A program made the position numbers and the translations under genes. A model generated the notes under the pieces. That model had not been told where the DNA came from. It was given only the letters and a program-made list of their open reading frames with translations, and searched no databases. From positions 1 to 39,528 of the forward strand of contig CANJCO010000049.1 in assembly GCA_947473045.1 (NCBI GenBank): a stretch of DNA of 39,528 nucleotides, read 5' to 3'. This DNA is from Myxococcales bacterium (GTDB lineage: Bacteria; Myxococcota_A; Polyangia; Polyangiales; Polyangiaceae). How positions within the stretch are numbered: position 1 is the first letter of the stretch; every line of letters starts with the position of its first letter. Shown piece after piece: positions 32,418-39,528 of the stretch.

Positions 32418-34877
32418 GTGAACGTCCCCATCCTTCCCAAGCGCGCCCGCGTCGTCGTCATCGGCGGAGGCGTCATCGGCGCGTCTGTCGCCTATCATCT
32501 GGCCCATATGGGCTGCCGTGACGTCGTGCTCCTCGAGCGCGACCGCCTCACGTCGGGCACCACGTGGCACGCGGCCGGGCTGATCGTGAGCTTCGGCTCA
32601 ACGTCCGAGACTTCGACCGAGATGCGCAAGTACACGCGCGATCTCTACGCGCGCCTCGAAGCTGAAACCGGCCTGTCGACGGGCTTCAACCCGGTGGGGT
32701 TCATCGAGGTCGCGCCCGACGCCGATCGACTCGAGGAGTACCGCCGCGTCTCGGCCTTCAACCGGCACTGCGGCGTCGACGTACACGAGATCTCGCCGCG
32801 CGAGGTGGCCGACCTCTTCCCGCTGGCGCGCGTCGACGACGTGCTCGCCGGCTTTTACGTGAAGGAAGACGGCCGCGCCAACCCCGTCGACGTCACGATG
32901 TCGCTCATCAAGGGCGCGCGAATGCAGGGAGCCACCGTCATTGAGGGGGTGCCCGTCACCGGCGTGACCCAGAAAAACGGAGTGGTCACGGGCGTGCAAA
33001 CAGCCTTCGGCGACATCGAGGCCGAGGTCGTTGTCAATTGCGCGGGCATGTGGGCGCGTCAGCTCGCCGAAAAGTCGGGAGTGAACGTGCCCCTCCAGTC
33101 AGCAGAGCACTACTACCTGATCACCGACAAAGTGCCCGGCATTCAGGCGTCGTGGCCGGTGCTCGAAGACCCGAGCTCGTACGGTTACTTCCGCGAGGAG
33201 GTGGGAGGTCTCATGATCGGCCTCTTCGAACCTGTCTGCGCGCCGTGGAAGATCGGGGGCGCTCCCGAAGACTTCTCGTTCGGGGAGATACCGCCCGACT
33301 GGGATCGCATGGCGCCTTATCTCGAAAAGGCGATGCGCCGCGTGCCCGCCTCGCTCGAGGTCGGCATTCGCAAGTTCTTCTGCGGTCCCGAGAGCTTCAC
33401 CCCCGACTTGCAGCCTGTGGTGGGCGAGGCGCCCGAGCTGAAGAACTACTTCGTGTGCGCGGGCTTGAACTCGATCGGAATTCTGACCGGCGGCGGCCTC
33501 GGTCGCGTGCTGGCGCACTGGATCCTTACCGGGCGCCCCGACGTCGACATCACCGGCTTCAACATCGACCGCTTGCACACCTACCAATCGAACCCGGAGT
33601 ATCGCAAGACGCGAACTGTGGAGTCACTTGGTATGGTGTATCAATGTCACTATCCGACGCGGCCCATGCAGACCGCGCGCGGCGCGAAGAAGTCGGCGAT
33701 TTATGATCGGCTGGCGGCGCAGGGAGCCTACTTCCGTGACGTCAGCGGATGGGAGAGCGCAGACTGGTACGCGCCGGGAGTGGTCAGCCCCGACCCGGGA
33801 CCGCTCTCCTGGGGGCGCCAACAGTGGTTTAAAAATTGGGAGGCGGAGCACAAAGCGGCCCGCGAGGGGGTCATCGTCATGGACATGTCGTTCATGGCGA
33901 AGTTTCTCGTTCAGGGGCGCGACGCAGGCCGTGTGCTCGAGCGCATCTCGGGAAACCGTGTCTCGGGCGCGCCGGGCATGATCACCTACACCCAGTGGCT
34001 CGACGAGGTCGGCAAGATTCAGGCAGATCTCACGGTGACGAAGCTCGCCGAAGATCGCTACTGGGTCGTCGCTTCCGACGTCGCGCACCGTCACGTCGAA
34101 ACGTGGCTGCGCAGGCACACTCCCGATGACGCTCACGCGTTCGTCACCGACGTCACGTCGGCCTACGCGCAGATCAACGTGCAGGGCCCCCGCTCGCGGG
34201 AGCTCATGCAGTCGCTTACGTCGGTCGATCTGTCGAACGAGGCGTTCCCGTTCCGCACGGCGCGCGAGGTCGACATCGGCTTCGCGCGCGCCCTGTGCGT
34301 GCGCATCACCTACCTGGGCGAGCTCGGCTACGAGCTGTATGTTCCCGCGGAGCAGGCCACTCACGTCTATGATCGCCTTGTCGCCGCGGGAGCACCGCTT
34401 GGCCTCAAGCACGCGGGTCTCAAGTCGCTCGCGAGCCTGCGAATGGAAAAAGGCTACCGCGACTATGGGCACGACATCGATAACACCGACTCGGTGCTCG
34501 AGGCCGGGCTCGGCTTCGCGGTCGACCTGAAGAAGGAGGGAGGGTTCATCGGAAAAGAGGCAGTGCTCGCGCAGAAGGCCGAGGGGCCTCTCAAGCGGCG
34601 CCTCGTGCAAATCCTCATCAAGGATCCCGAGCCGCTCCTGTTTCACGCAGAGATCGTTTGGCGCGACGGAGTCGCGGTTGGGTACATTCGCGCAGCGTCT
34701 TACGGCTTCACGTTGGGAGGCGCGGTCGGCCTCGCGATGCTCGCGGCCGAAGAGCCGATCGACCAGGCCTACCTCGACCGCGGCGTGCTCGAAGTCGAGA
34801 TCGCAGGCCGGAGGTACCCGGCGGTCGCGTCGCTGCGGCCGATGTACGATCCCGACATGAAGCGCGTGCGCGCCTGA
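32418..34877 (+). CDS. FAD-dependent oxidoreductase fused to GcvT domains (dimethylglycine dehydrogenase/PDPR-like)
   Basis: An 819-aa cytosolic flavoprotein. The N-terminal DAO domain has the dinucleotide motif VVIGGGVIGASVAYHLA (residues 13-29) and the block SGTTWHAAGL, whose His51 matches the histidine that carries covalent FAD in dimethylglycine dehydrogenase. It ends near GLNSIGILTGGGLGRVLAHW. A linker domain (FAO_M-like, about 385-465) leads to a GcvT aminomethyltransferase-like domain (about 470-720; FMAKFLVQGRDAG, VQGPRSRELMQSL, YLGELGYELYVP, GLKSLASLRMEKGYRDYG) and a GcvT C-terminal barrel. Family members oxidise dimethylglycine or sarcosine and pass formaldehyde to tetrahydrofolate, while PDPR regulates pyruvate dehydrogenase phosphatase. 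I cannot separate these by reading. Its stop is 7 bp from the convergent glutamine amidotransferase gene. Confidence 0.88.
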   Translation: MNVPILPKRARVVVIGGGVIGASVAYHLAHMGCRDVVLLERDRLTSGTTWHAAGLIVSFGSTSETSTEMRKYTRDLYARLEAETGLSTGFNPVGFIEVAPDADRLEEYRRVSAFNRHCGVDVHEISPREVADLFPLARVDDVLAGFYVKEDGRANPVDVTMSLIKGARMQGATVIEGVPVTGVTQKNGVVTGVQTAFGDIEAEVVVNCAGMWARQLAEKSGVNVPLQSAEHYYLITDKVPGIQASWPVLEDPSSYGYFREEVGGLMIGLFEPVCAPWKIGGAPEDFSFGEIPPDWDRMAPYLEKAMRRVPASLEVGIRKFFCGPESFTPDLQPVVGEAPELKNYFVCAGLNSIGILTGGGLGRVLAHWILTGRPDVDITGFNIDRLHTYQSNPEYRKTRTVESLGMVYQCHYPTRPMQTARGAKKSAIYDRLAAQGAYFRDVSGWESADWYAPGVVSPDPGPLSWGRQQWFKNWEAEHKAAREGVIVMDMSFMAKFLVQGRDAGRVLERISGNRVSGAPGMITYTQWLDEVGKIQADLTVTKLAEDRYWVVASDVAHRHVETWLRRHTPDDAHAFVTDVTSAYAQINVQGPRSRELMQSLTSVDLSNEAFPFRTAREVDIGFARALCVRITYLGELGYELYVPAEQATHVYDRLVAAGAPLGLKHAGLKSLASLRMEKGYRDYGHDIDNTDSVLEAGLGFAVDLKKEGGFIGKEAVLAQKAEGPLKRRLVQILIKDPEPLLFHAEIVWRDGVAVGYIRAASYGFTLGGAVGLAMLAAEEPIDQAYLDRGVLEVEIAGRRYPAVASLRPMYDPDMKRVRA

Positions 34878-34884
34878 GCGATCG

Positions 34885-35631
34885 CTACAGCGTGGTCACG
34901 GCGGGTGCGGGGCGGCGGTCGATGCGCAGCAGCGTGCCGTCGGCGACCTCGCGCCAGCCTTCGTCGGTCATCGCCTCCGAGGCCACGTACACGGCGGCTG
35001 CGCGGCGATCGCCCGCCGCGCCCGGTGAGCCACGGTCGAGCAAAAACAGACTCCGGCCGAAGCGGTGCACGTAGCTGCGTTCGCCGTCGGAGAGAATGAA
35101 GTTGAGCGATCCGAACCGCGCGCGGCCCCTGCAGTCGCGCGCGATCGCCGCGATCACCTTGTCGGTGTCAGGCCCGGCCGCGCGGCCCGAAGCGCCGGCG
35201 TCATCGAGGCGCGTCATCACAAACGCGAAGAACAGCTCACTGTCGGTGTCGCCCTTGATTTGCTCGTGACGCGTCCGCGAGACCCTCGCGCTGACGTAGT
35301 CGCGATCGCTGATGGTGCCGTTGTGGGCGAAGACCCACCTGCCTGCCGAAAACGGGTGTGAATTTTCGGCGCGTGTCTCGCCCACGGTGCGCTTGCGAAC
35401 GTGCGAAACGAGCACCTCGCCGCGCAGCTTCGCCGCCAGCTCCTTGAATCGCGGATCGCGGGCCGCCGGCAGTGTGCCTTTGTGAATTTCCCAGCGTCCG
35501 GCGGCGCAGGCGGCGAGGCCCCAGCCGTCCCTGTGCTCTTCGCCAAGCGCGGCCAGCGAGCGCGGGCGATCCGCGAGCAGCACGTTGAAGTCGACGCGTT
35601 CGGCGGCGACGACGCCCAGTAGACGGCACAT
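34885..35631 (-). CDS. Class II glutamine amidotransferase (YafJ/EgtC-like)
   Basis: A 248-aa cytosolic protein. Cys2, exposed after Met removal (MCRLLGVV), is the N-terminal nucleophile of class II amidotransferases. HRDGWGLAAC, VLVSHVRKRTVGE, NSHPFSAGRWVFAHNGTI and GDTDSELFFAF are the glutaminase-fold motifs, and LNFILSDGERSYVHRFG completes the fold. The closest patterns are YafJ and EgtC; no ergothioneine genes are nearby, so a role in ergothioneine synthesis is not supported. The natural substrate is unknown. It is the last of four minus-strand genes, 67 bp after the methyltransferase. The spacer near the ATG holds an imperfect dyad (ATGTA...TACAT around 35630-35657) but no clear ribosome binding site. 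Confidence 0.88.
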   Translation of the reverse strand: MCRLLGVVAAERVDFNVLLADRPRSLAALGEEHRDGWGLAACAAGRWEIHKGTLPAARDPRFKELAAKLRGEVLVSHVRKRTVGETRAENSHPFSAGRWVFAHNGTISDRDYVSARVSRTRHEQIKGDTDSELFFAFVMTRLDDAGASGRAAGPDTDKVIAAIARDCRGRARFGSLNFILSDGERSYVHRFGRSLFLLDRGSPGAAGDRRAAAVYVASEAMTDEGWREVADGTLLRIDRRPAPAVTTL

Positions 35632-35698
35632 GTAGATTGCATGCGTGTAACGTACATCGCGCAGCCGGGCCCAATTTGTGCGCCTTTTGTGGCGGGGG

Positions 35699-36364
35699 TC
35701 AGACGGGCGGAGCCTGCGCGGTGAGCCGCTTCGCAGCGCGGCAGCGGCTCGGGCTCAGGTCGACGCCGATCGCGCCGAGCCCCAGCGCGTTCGCCACGGC
35801 GAGCACCGTGCCCTTTCCGCAAAACGGGTCGACGATGAGGCGCCCTTCGGTCTCGTCGCGCACGTAGTCGCACGCGACCCGGCAGGCCGCCGCGCCCATC
35901 GCCCGGCTCCACGGCATGAAGCCCGCATCGGGGAGCACATCGGCGCGCGCCCTCCGCGGAGCGCGCGGGCTCGTCGAGAGCACGAGCATGTGCGAATAGC
36001 TGGCGCGCCCTTGCGAGAGCGTTCCGGCTGGCTTGCGACAGACTACGCAGCGCCAGAGCAGCGAGGCTCCCTCGGCCTCGGCGGCGCGCAGCACGAGGTA
36101 GCTTTTGTCGAGCCATACGCCCTGATGGCGCACGTCGCTCTGATAGAAAATGGCGACCCCCTCGCGCGGAACCCAGCGAATCACCGCGCGCGCCGCGTCG
36201 ATGAACCACGTCTTCCACGCGGCCGGGCCGAGCCGAAGCTCGGAAATGTCGGGGAGCGAGGTGATCACGCTGGCGCCGTCGGGCGGAGCGTTGTCGGCCA
36301 GCCACGCGAGCGCGTCACCGCAGAACACCTCGCGGCGAGGCGATGGCGCTTCGGGCGGGCTCAC
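35699..36364 (-). CDS. Permuted class I SAM-dependent methyltransferase (DNA N4/N6-like)
   Basis: A 221-aa protein. The AdoMet-binding motif I lies near the C-terminus (VDPFCGKGTVLAVANALGL, residues 178-196, then IGVDLSPSRC). The catalytic-type motif comes first (ITSLPDISEL, residues 34-43), the order of beta-class DNA amino-methyltransferases. In place of the usual D/S-PP-Y/F/W the protein has SLPD, so the target may not be DNA. Other blocks are FYQSDVRHQGVWLDKSYLV, LLWRCVVCRKPAGTLSQGR and SYSHMLVLS. I recall a bacterial and plant family with these blocks but no proven function. No restriction enzyme or target-recognition domain is nearby. The GTG start overlaps the TGA of the phosphatase gene (36361-36364, GTGA), implying translational coupling to an exported protein. 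Confidence 0.78.
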   Translation of the reverse strand: MSPPEAPSPRREVFCGDALAWLADNAPPDGASVITSLPDISELRLGPAAWKTWFIDAARAVIRWVPREGVAIFYQSDVRHQGVWLDKSYLVLRAAEAEGASLLWRCVVCRKPAGTLSQGRASYSHMLVLSTSPRAPRRARADVLPDAGFMPWSRAMGAAACRVACDYVRDETEGRLIVDPFCGKGTVLAVANALGLGAIGVDLSPSRCRAAKRLTAQAPPV

Positions 36365-37641
36365 GGCAGGGTGATCTGGAAGTCGTCGCGTACGGCGCCA
36401 AACTCGTCGATCGCAGCGCCGTGCAGCGATGGCGCTCCGGCGTCAGACGCGGGGGCCGCCCCCGCGACGTCGAACACGGTCGCGTGATGGTAGTTGCCCG
36501 AGGCCACACGGCTGCCGCAGTAGTCGCGCGCGATGTTCTTGTCGGGCTCTACGATGATTCCTCCGCCGCCGCCGGTCGTTACGTAGGTAATCCCCGGAAA
36601 CGTGAAGCGCTCGTAGCCGTGCATGTGGGCCTGCAGCACGAGCGACACGCGGTTTTTGATGAAGATCGGCTCGAGCTGCGCGCGGGCGACCGGGTCGTCG
36701 GACGTGTCGCCGCAGGTGACGAGCGGCTTGTGAAAGAACACAACGCTGAAGCGGAATCCGGGCTTGGTCGCTGCGTCGGCCAAAGAGGCCGTGAGCCACT
36801 GGCCCTGGGGTGAACTCAGGGTAATCGGATCCTGGGTATCGACCGAGAAGAACCAGACCCCACCCGACTCGAAGCGGTAATGCTCCGTCGCACCGTCGAA
36901 TCCGGCGCCGCCGAAAAATCGCGTGGAATATTCAGCATATTCAGCGGGGTTCTCCAATTCATGATTGCCAATGGCCGGAAAGAACGCGCCTTGCCTGAGC
37001 ATCGGATTCATGATCGGAAACCACAGCGCCCACGTCTCGAGGGTCGAGGCGTAATACTGAATATCTCCGCCGTGAATAACGAAATCGGGGTTCTTTGCGA
37101 GCGCAAACTTCAGCGTGCCGGCGGTGTGGCCGAGGGCGGGGTTGGTGTCGCCGATGGCCATGAAGCGGATCGGATCGCCCGGCGCCCGCGCGGTGCACAG
37201 CCGCCCCGCAAGCGCGGAGTCCGCCGACAGTTGATACGTATAGCAAGTCCCCGGCGACAGTCCCGTGAGGCTCGCCTCGTGCATGTACCAGGTGCCCGCG
37301 TAGTCGGGCGTGGCCTTCGGGTCGAGCGGCGCCGCGGTGGTCTTCGTGACTACGAACGCCGCCTCGGTGGCGTCGACGCTCCGCTGCGGGCCGCCGGTCT
37401 CGGGCGCGAACGATACGCCGTTCGATGCGCCCTGCCTGCAGGCCTCCCAGCGCACGATCGCCGAGCTTCCGTCGACGTGCAGCGACCACGGCCCTTTGCT
37501 GACGCCGCTCGCGCCGCACGGAATCACGACCCCGGCGTCGGCGGCGGCGTCGACGTCGCCCTCCGCGATCGGGGTGGAGCCGCTGTCAGTACAGGCGGCG
37601 ATGAGGCCAACGGCGGTCAGCGTGCTGAGCTTTCGAATCAT
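36361..37641 (-). CDS. Purple acid phosphatase-like metallophosphoesterase lipoprotein
   Basis: A 426-aa predicted lipoprotein with lipobox IAAC (Cys17) and a short Asp/Ala linker. An N-terminal fibronectin III-like domain (about 47-150; VRWEACRQG, YMHEASLTGLSPGTCYTYQL) matches the purple acid phosphatase layout. The calcineurin-like core follows: FMAIGDTNP (first Asp), FVIHGGDIQYY (second Asp), AIGNHELENP, VVFFHKPLVTCGD and QAHMHGYERF (the His-x-His motif). Ligand residues appear complete, so phosphate-ester hydrolysis on the cell surface is likely. It sits between the nucleoside kinase gene (17 bp upstream) and the methyltransferase gene it overlaps. Substrate and metals are not determined. 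Confidence 0.88.
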   Translation of the reverse strand: MIRKLSTLTAVGLIAACTDSGSTPIAEGDVDAAADAGVVIPCGASGVSKGPWSLHVDGSSAIVRWEACRQGASNGVSFAPETGGPQRSVDATEAAFVVTKTTAAPLDPKATPDYAGTWYMHEASLTGLSPGTCYTYQLSADSALAGRLCTARAPGDPIRFMAIGDTNPALGHTAGTLKFALAKNPDFVIHGGDIQYYASTLETWALWFPIMNPMLRQGAFFPAIGNHELENPAEYAEYSTRFFGGAGFDGATEHYRFESGGVWFFSVDTQDPITLSSPQGQWLTASLADAATKPGFRFSVVFFHKPLVTCGDTSDDPVARAQLEPIFIKNRVSLVLQAHMHGYERFTFPGITYVTTGGGGGIIVEPDKNIARDYCGSRVASGNYHHATVFDVAGAAPASDAGAPSLHGAAIDEFGAVRDDFQITLP

Positions 37642-37658
37642 CGATCGCGCAGCTTACC

Positions 37659-39528
37659 TCAGTATTCGAAGCCGCTGCCGCCGATGAACTCGCGGATGAT
37701 CGACGTCGGAGGCACGTGGTCGGGGTAGATGGTCACGAAGCGATCGAGCAGACTTCGCAGGCGGTGGGCGGTCGCGGCGGCGGGATCGCCCGGCGGCACC
37801 TCGAGCAGGTACCGGTCGGCGAACACTTTGAGCACGCCGAGCTCGTAGGCGAGCGACGTGTCGAACACGGCATCGGCGTGTGGAAGCAGCGGAAAGATGT
37901 GCCGCTCTTCGCCCGCGCGCACCGAGGCCCATCGCTTGATGTTTTCGGCCGCGCTGTATCCGCGCGTGTGGCGGTCGCGCACGATGCGCCGCACGAGGCG
38001 CACGTCGGCCGGCGCGATCACCGAGAGCCGGTCGAGGGGCAGGGTGGTGCTCGGATGAACGAAGAGATTAAACAGCTGCGCGCGCGCGACGGCGTCGCCG
38101 AAGAGCGCAGGGTCGAGGCCGTGAATGCCTTCGACCAGCAGCACGTCGCCGGCGCCGAGCGTGAGATCGGGGCCGCCCCGGGGCGAAGACAGGCCGCTCT
38201 TGAAATCATAGCGCGCGCCGGTCTGCGTGCGGCCGGCGAGCAGCGCCCGCACGTGGTCGCGGAGCAGGGGCAGATCGATGGCCTCGATGGCCTCGAAGTC
38301 GTAGCCGCCAGACCGGTCGCGCGGCGTCTTGAGCCGATCGACGTAGTAGTCGTCGAGCGACAAATTCACCGGCTTGATGCCGTTGATCTCGAGCTGCACC
38401 GTGAGTCGCTTGATGAACGTGGTCTTGCCCGACGACGATGGACCGGCGATCGCGATCACGCGCAGCGCGCCTTTTCTTGAGGCGATGGAGTCGGCGATGC
38501 GCCCAATGCGTTTTTCGTGGAAGCCCTCCGACACGCGGATGAGCTCGCGCACCTGGCCGCTGACGCACACGTCGTTGAGCGCGCCGACGCTGGTCACGCC
38601 CAGCGGCGCGAGCCACGCGCGGTGCGCCCGCGACATCTCGCCGTCGAAGCGCGGCGTCGACTGCTCCTGCGCGATGGCCGCGTCGCTTGGGATCGATTCG
38701 AGGTGCTTCGACAGCGCACCGCCGAAGTCGAGCAGAAAGCCGCGGGGGTGCGGCAGCAAGCGAAAATCGCTTATCGACGACGCATCGGGCAGCACCGGCT
38801 CGGCGCATGCGGCGAGCACCTCGCCTCCGCTCGTGAGGGTCACGGTCGACTCGCGGTGTGCGCGCAGCAGCGCGACCGCGTCGTCCCAGCCGCGCTCTGC
38901 GAAATGAACGCGCGCCTCCTCCACGGTCCAGTGCTCCTGCCGAAACGCGCACCCTTCTTTCGCGAGCTGAATCATCGCCTGTTCGAGTCGCGCGGCGAGC
39001 GTTGGCGAAGGCGCGTCTACCAGCACCACCCGCGCCGTGCCGATCGACTCGGCGATGTGCAGGCGCAGCGCCGGCTCGATTCGGTACGCCGCCGCGAGCA
39101 GCAAGAGCGCCACGCTCCGACGATAGATGTCGCGACCTTCCCACGAGCCGAGCGTGATGGGGCCCACGCGGGCGTCGGAGACGATCTGCGTACCCAGCGA
39201 CACCGGCCTGCCGTTGAGCATGCCTGCGACGACGCGCGCGCCGTCGACGTCGCCCGGAAGCACCGCTGAAATGGGCGTTCCGGGAGCGAGCGCGACGGTA
39301 CTGGCGACCGTTGTGTCGGGGGTCGCCTCGCGCTGCACCCATACGCGGGTGCGCCTCGGAAGGGCGCGCTGTCGCATGAGCAGCTCGAGGTTGTCGGTCA
39401 TCGCCGCGAGCGCGTCGCCGACTGCGCCGGCGAGCGCCTGCGAGAGGTGCAGCGCCGTGTGCGGATGCTCGCGAACGAGGGAGCGGTAGCTACTGCGTGA
39501 GAACCGGGCGAGGCGAAGCGCAGTCACC
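37659..39528 (-). CDS. Nucleoside/uridine kinase with extended N-terminus (partial, runs off the window)
   Basis: At least 622 aa; the frame is open to the window edge, and the GTG at 39527 is probably internal. The C-terminal 270 residues are a phosphoribulokinase/uridine kinase domain: Walker A GPSSSGKTTFIKRL, NLSLDDYYVD, YDFEAIEAIDLPLL, VLLVEGIHGLDP, RRIVRDRHTRGYSA and a lid region (WASVRAGEERHIFP). Ahead of it is a TGS/threonyl-tRNA-synthetase-like editing region (LHIAESIGTARVVLVD, FRQEHWTVEEARVHFAERGW, SDFRLLPHPRGFLLDFGG), as in long nucleoside kinases of Bacteroidetes and Chlamydiae. The first 55 residues (RFSRSSYRSLVREHPHTALH) look like the end of a cyclic-nucleotide-binding domain, an unusual fusion if confirmed. 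It probably opens the minus-strand operon. Confidence 0.88.
   Translation of the reverse strand, partial: VTALRLARFSRSSYRSLVREHPHTALHLSQALAGAVGDALAAMTDNLELLMRQRALPRRTRVWVQREATPDTTVASTVALAPGTPISAVLPGDVDGARVVAGMLNGRPVSLGTQIVSDARVGPITLGSWEGRDIYRRSVALLLLAAAYRIEPALRLHIAESIGTARVVLVDAPSPTLAARLEQAMIQLAKEGCAFRQEHWTVEEARVHFAERGWDDAVALLRAHRESTVTLTSGGEVLAACAEPVLPDASSISDFRLLPHPRGFLLDFGGALSKHLESIPSDAAIAQEQSTPRFDGEMSRAHRAWLAPLGVTSVGALNDVCVSGQVRELIRVSEGFHEKRIGRIADSIASRKGALRVIAIAGPSSSGKTTFIKRLTVQLEINGIKPVNLSLDDYYVDRLKTPRDRSGGYDFEAIEAIDLPLLRDHVRALLAGRTQTGARYDFKSGLSSPRGGPDLTLGAGDVLLVEGIHGLDPALFGDAVARAQLFNLFVHPSTTLPLDRLSVIAPADVRLVRRIVRDRHTRGYSAAENIKRWASVRAGEERHIFPLLPHADAVFDTSLAYELGVLKVFADRYLLEVPPGDPAAATAHRLRSLLDRFVTIYPDHVPPTSIIREFIGGSGFEY

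Noticed and set aside
1-39528. tRNA, rRNA, CRISPR arrays, transposases or phage genes
   Set aside because: No cloverleaf, spacer array, DDE transposase or integrase pattern was recognised on either strand.

Overview
The window looks like a piece of chromosome from a GC-rich Myxococcota bacterium, probably class Polyangia. This is inferred from several things: many predicted lipoproteins whose lipobox Cys is followed by Asp/Ala/Gly-rich linkers and Cys-rich modules, multi-domain sensor kinases, an EF-G of the spirochaete/planctomycete/deltaproteobacterial (mitochondrial EFG1-like) type, and a PD-(D/E)XK-like protein family that I recall being abundant in these bacteria. No rRNA, tRNA, CRISPR array or canonical insertion sequence was found.

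Layout. (1) 1-7910: a YdeI-like protein, two surface lipoproteins (a beta-helix protein with an NBR1-type Ig domain, and a spherulin-4/GH135-like protein), a PAS/HisKA_2 sensor kinase and a two-TM protein of unknown function. This part also carries a structured repeat: three long copies (about 143 bp when complete), each a run of five consecutive hairpins, plus a solo copy of the last hairpin. One copy splits a PD-(D/E)XK-like gene into two out-of-frame pieces. (2) 8134-17055: a lipoprotein alpha/beta hydrolase, EF-G, a propeller lipoprotein with a CxxCH haem motif, an outer-membrane beta-barrel and a second beta-helix lipoprotein. (3) 17104-24934: a complete isoleucine/valine operon, ilvE-ilvD-ilvB-ilvN-ilvC-ilvA. 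Its leader carries two short ORFs and stacked hairpins that look like an uncharacterised branched-chain amino acid attenuator. (4) 24943-30703: a REC-PAS-histidine kinase-REC-REC-EAL protein divergent from a membrane HisKA_2 kinase, a likely c-di-GMP signalling pair. (5) 30750-34877: an amidohydrolase lipoprotein and a dimethylglycine dehydrogenase-like flavoprotein. (6) 34885-39528, minus strand: a nucleoside kinase cut by the window edge, a purple-acid-phosphatase-like lipoprotein, a permuted SAM methyltransferase and a class II glutamine amidotransferase, close enough to be one operon.

How the parts work together. The ilv operon encodes every step from threonine and pyruvate to isoleucine and valine. 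ilvD/ilvB overlap, ilvB/ilvN lie 3 bp apart, and a Val-rich leader ORF overlaps the ilvE start, so translation appears coupled at several points. The secreted lipoproteins suggest polysaccharide and phosphate scavenging at the cell surface.

Most promising for novelty: the ilv leader region, the five-hairpin repeat family and its insertion into the nuclease-like gene, and the two genes (EF-G and IlvC) whose remembered closest resemblance is to mitochondrial/fungal proteins. All family assignments come from reading motifs; no database search was run.
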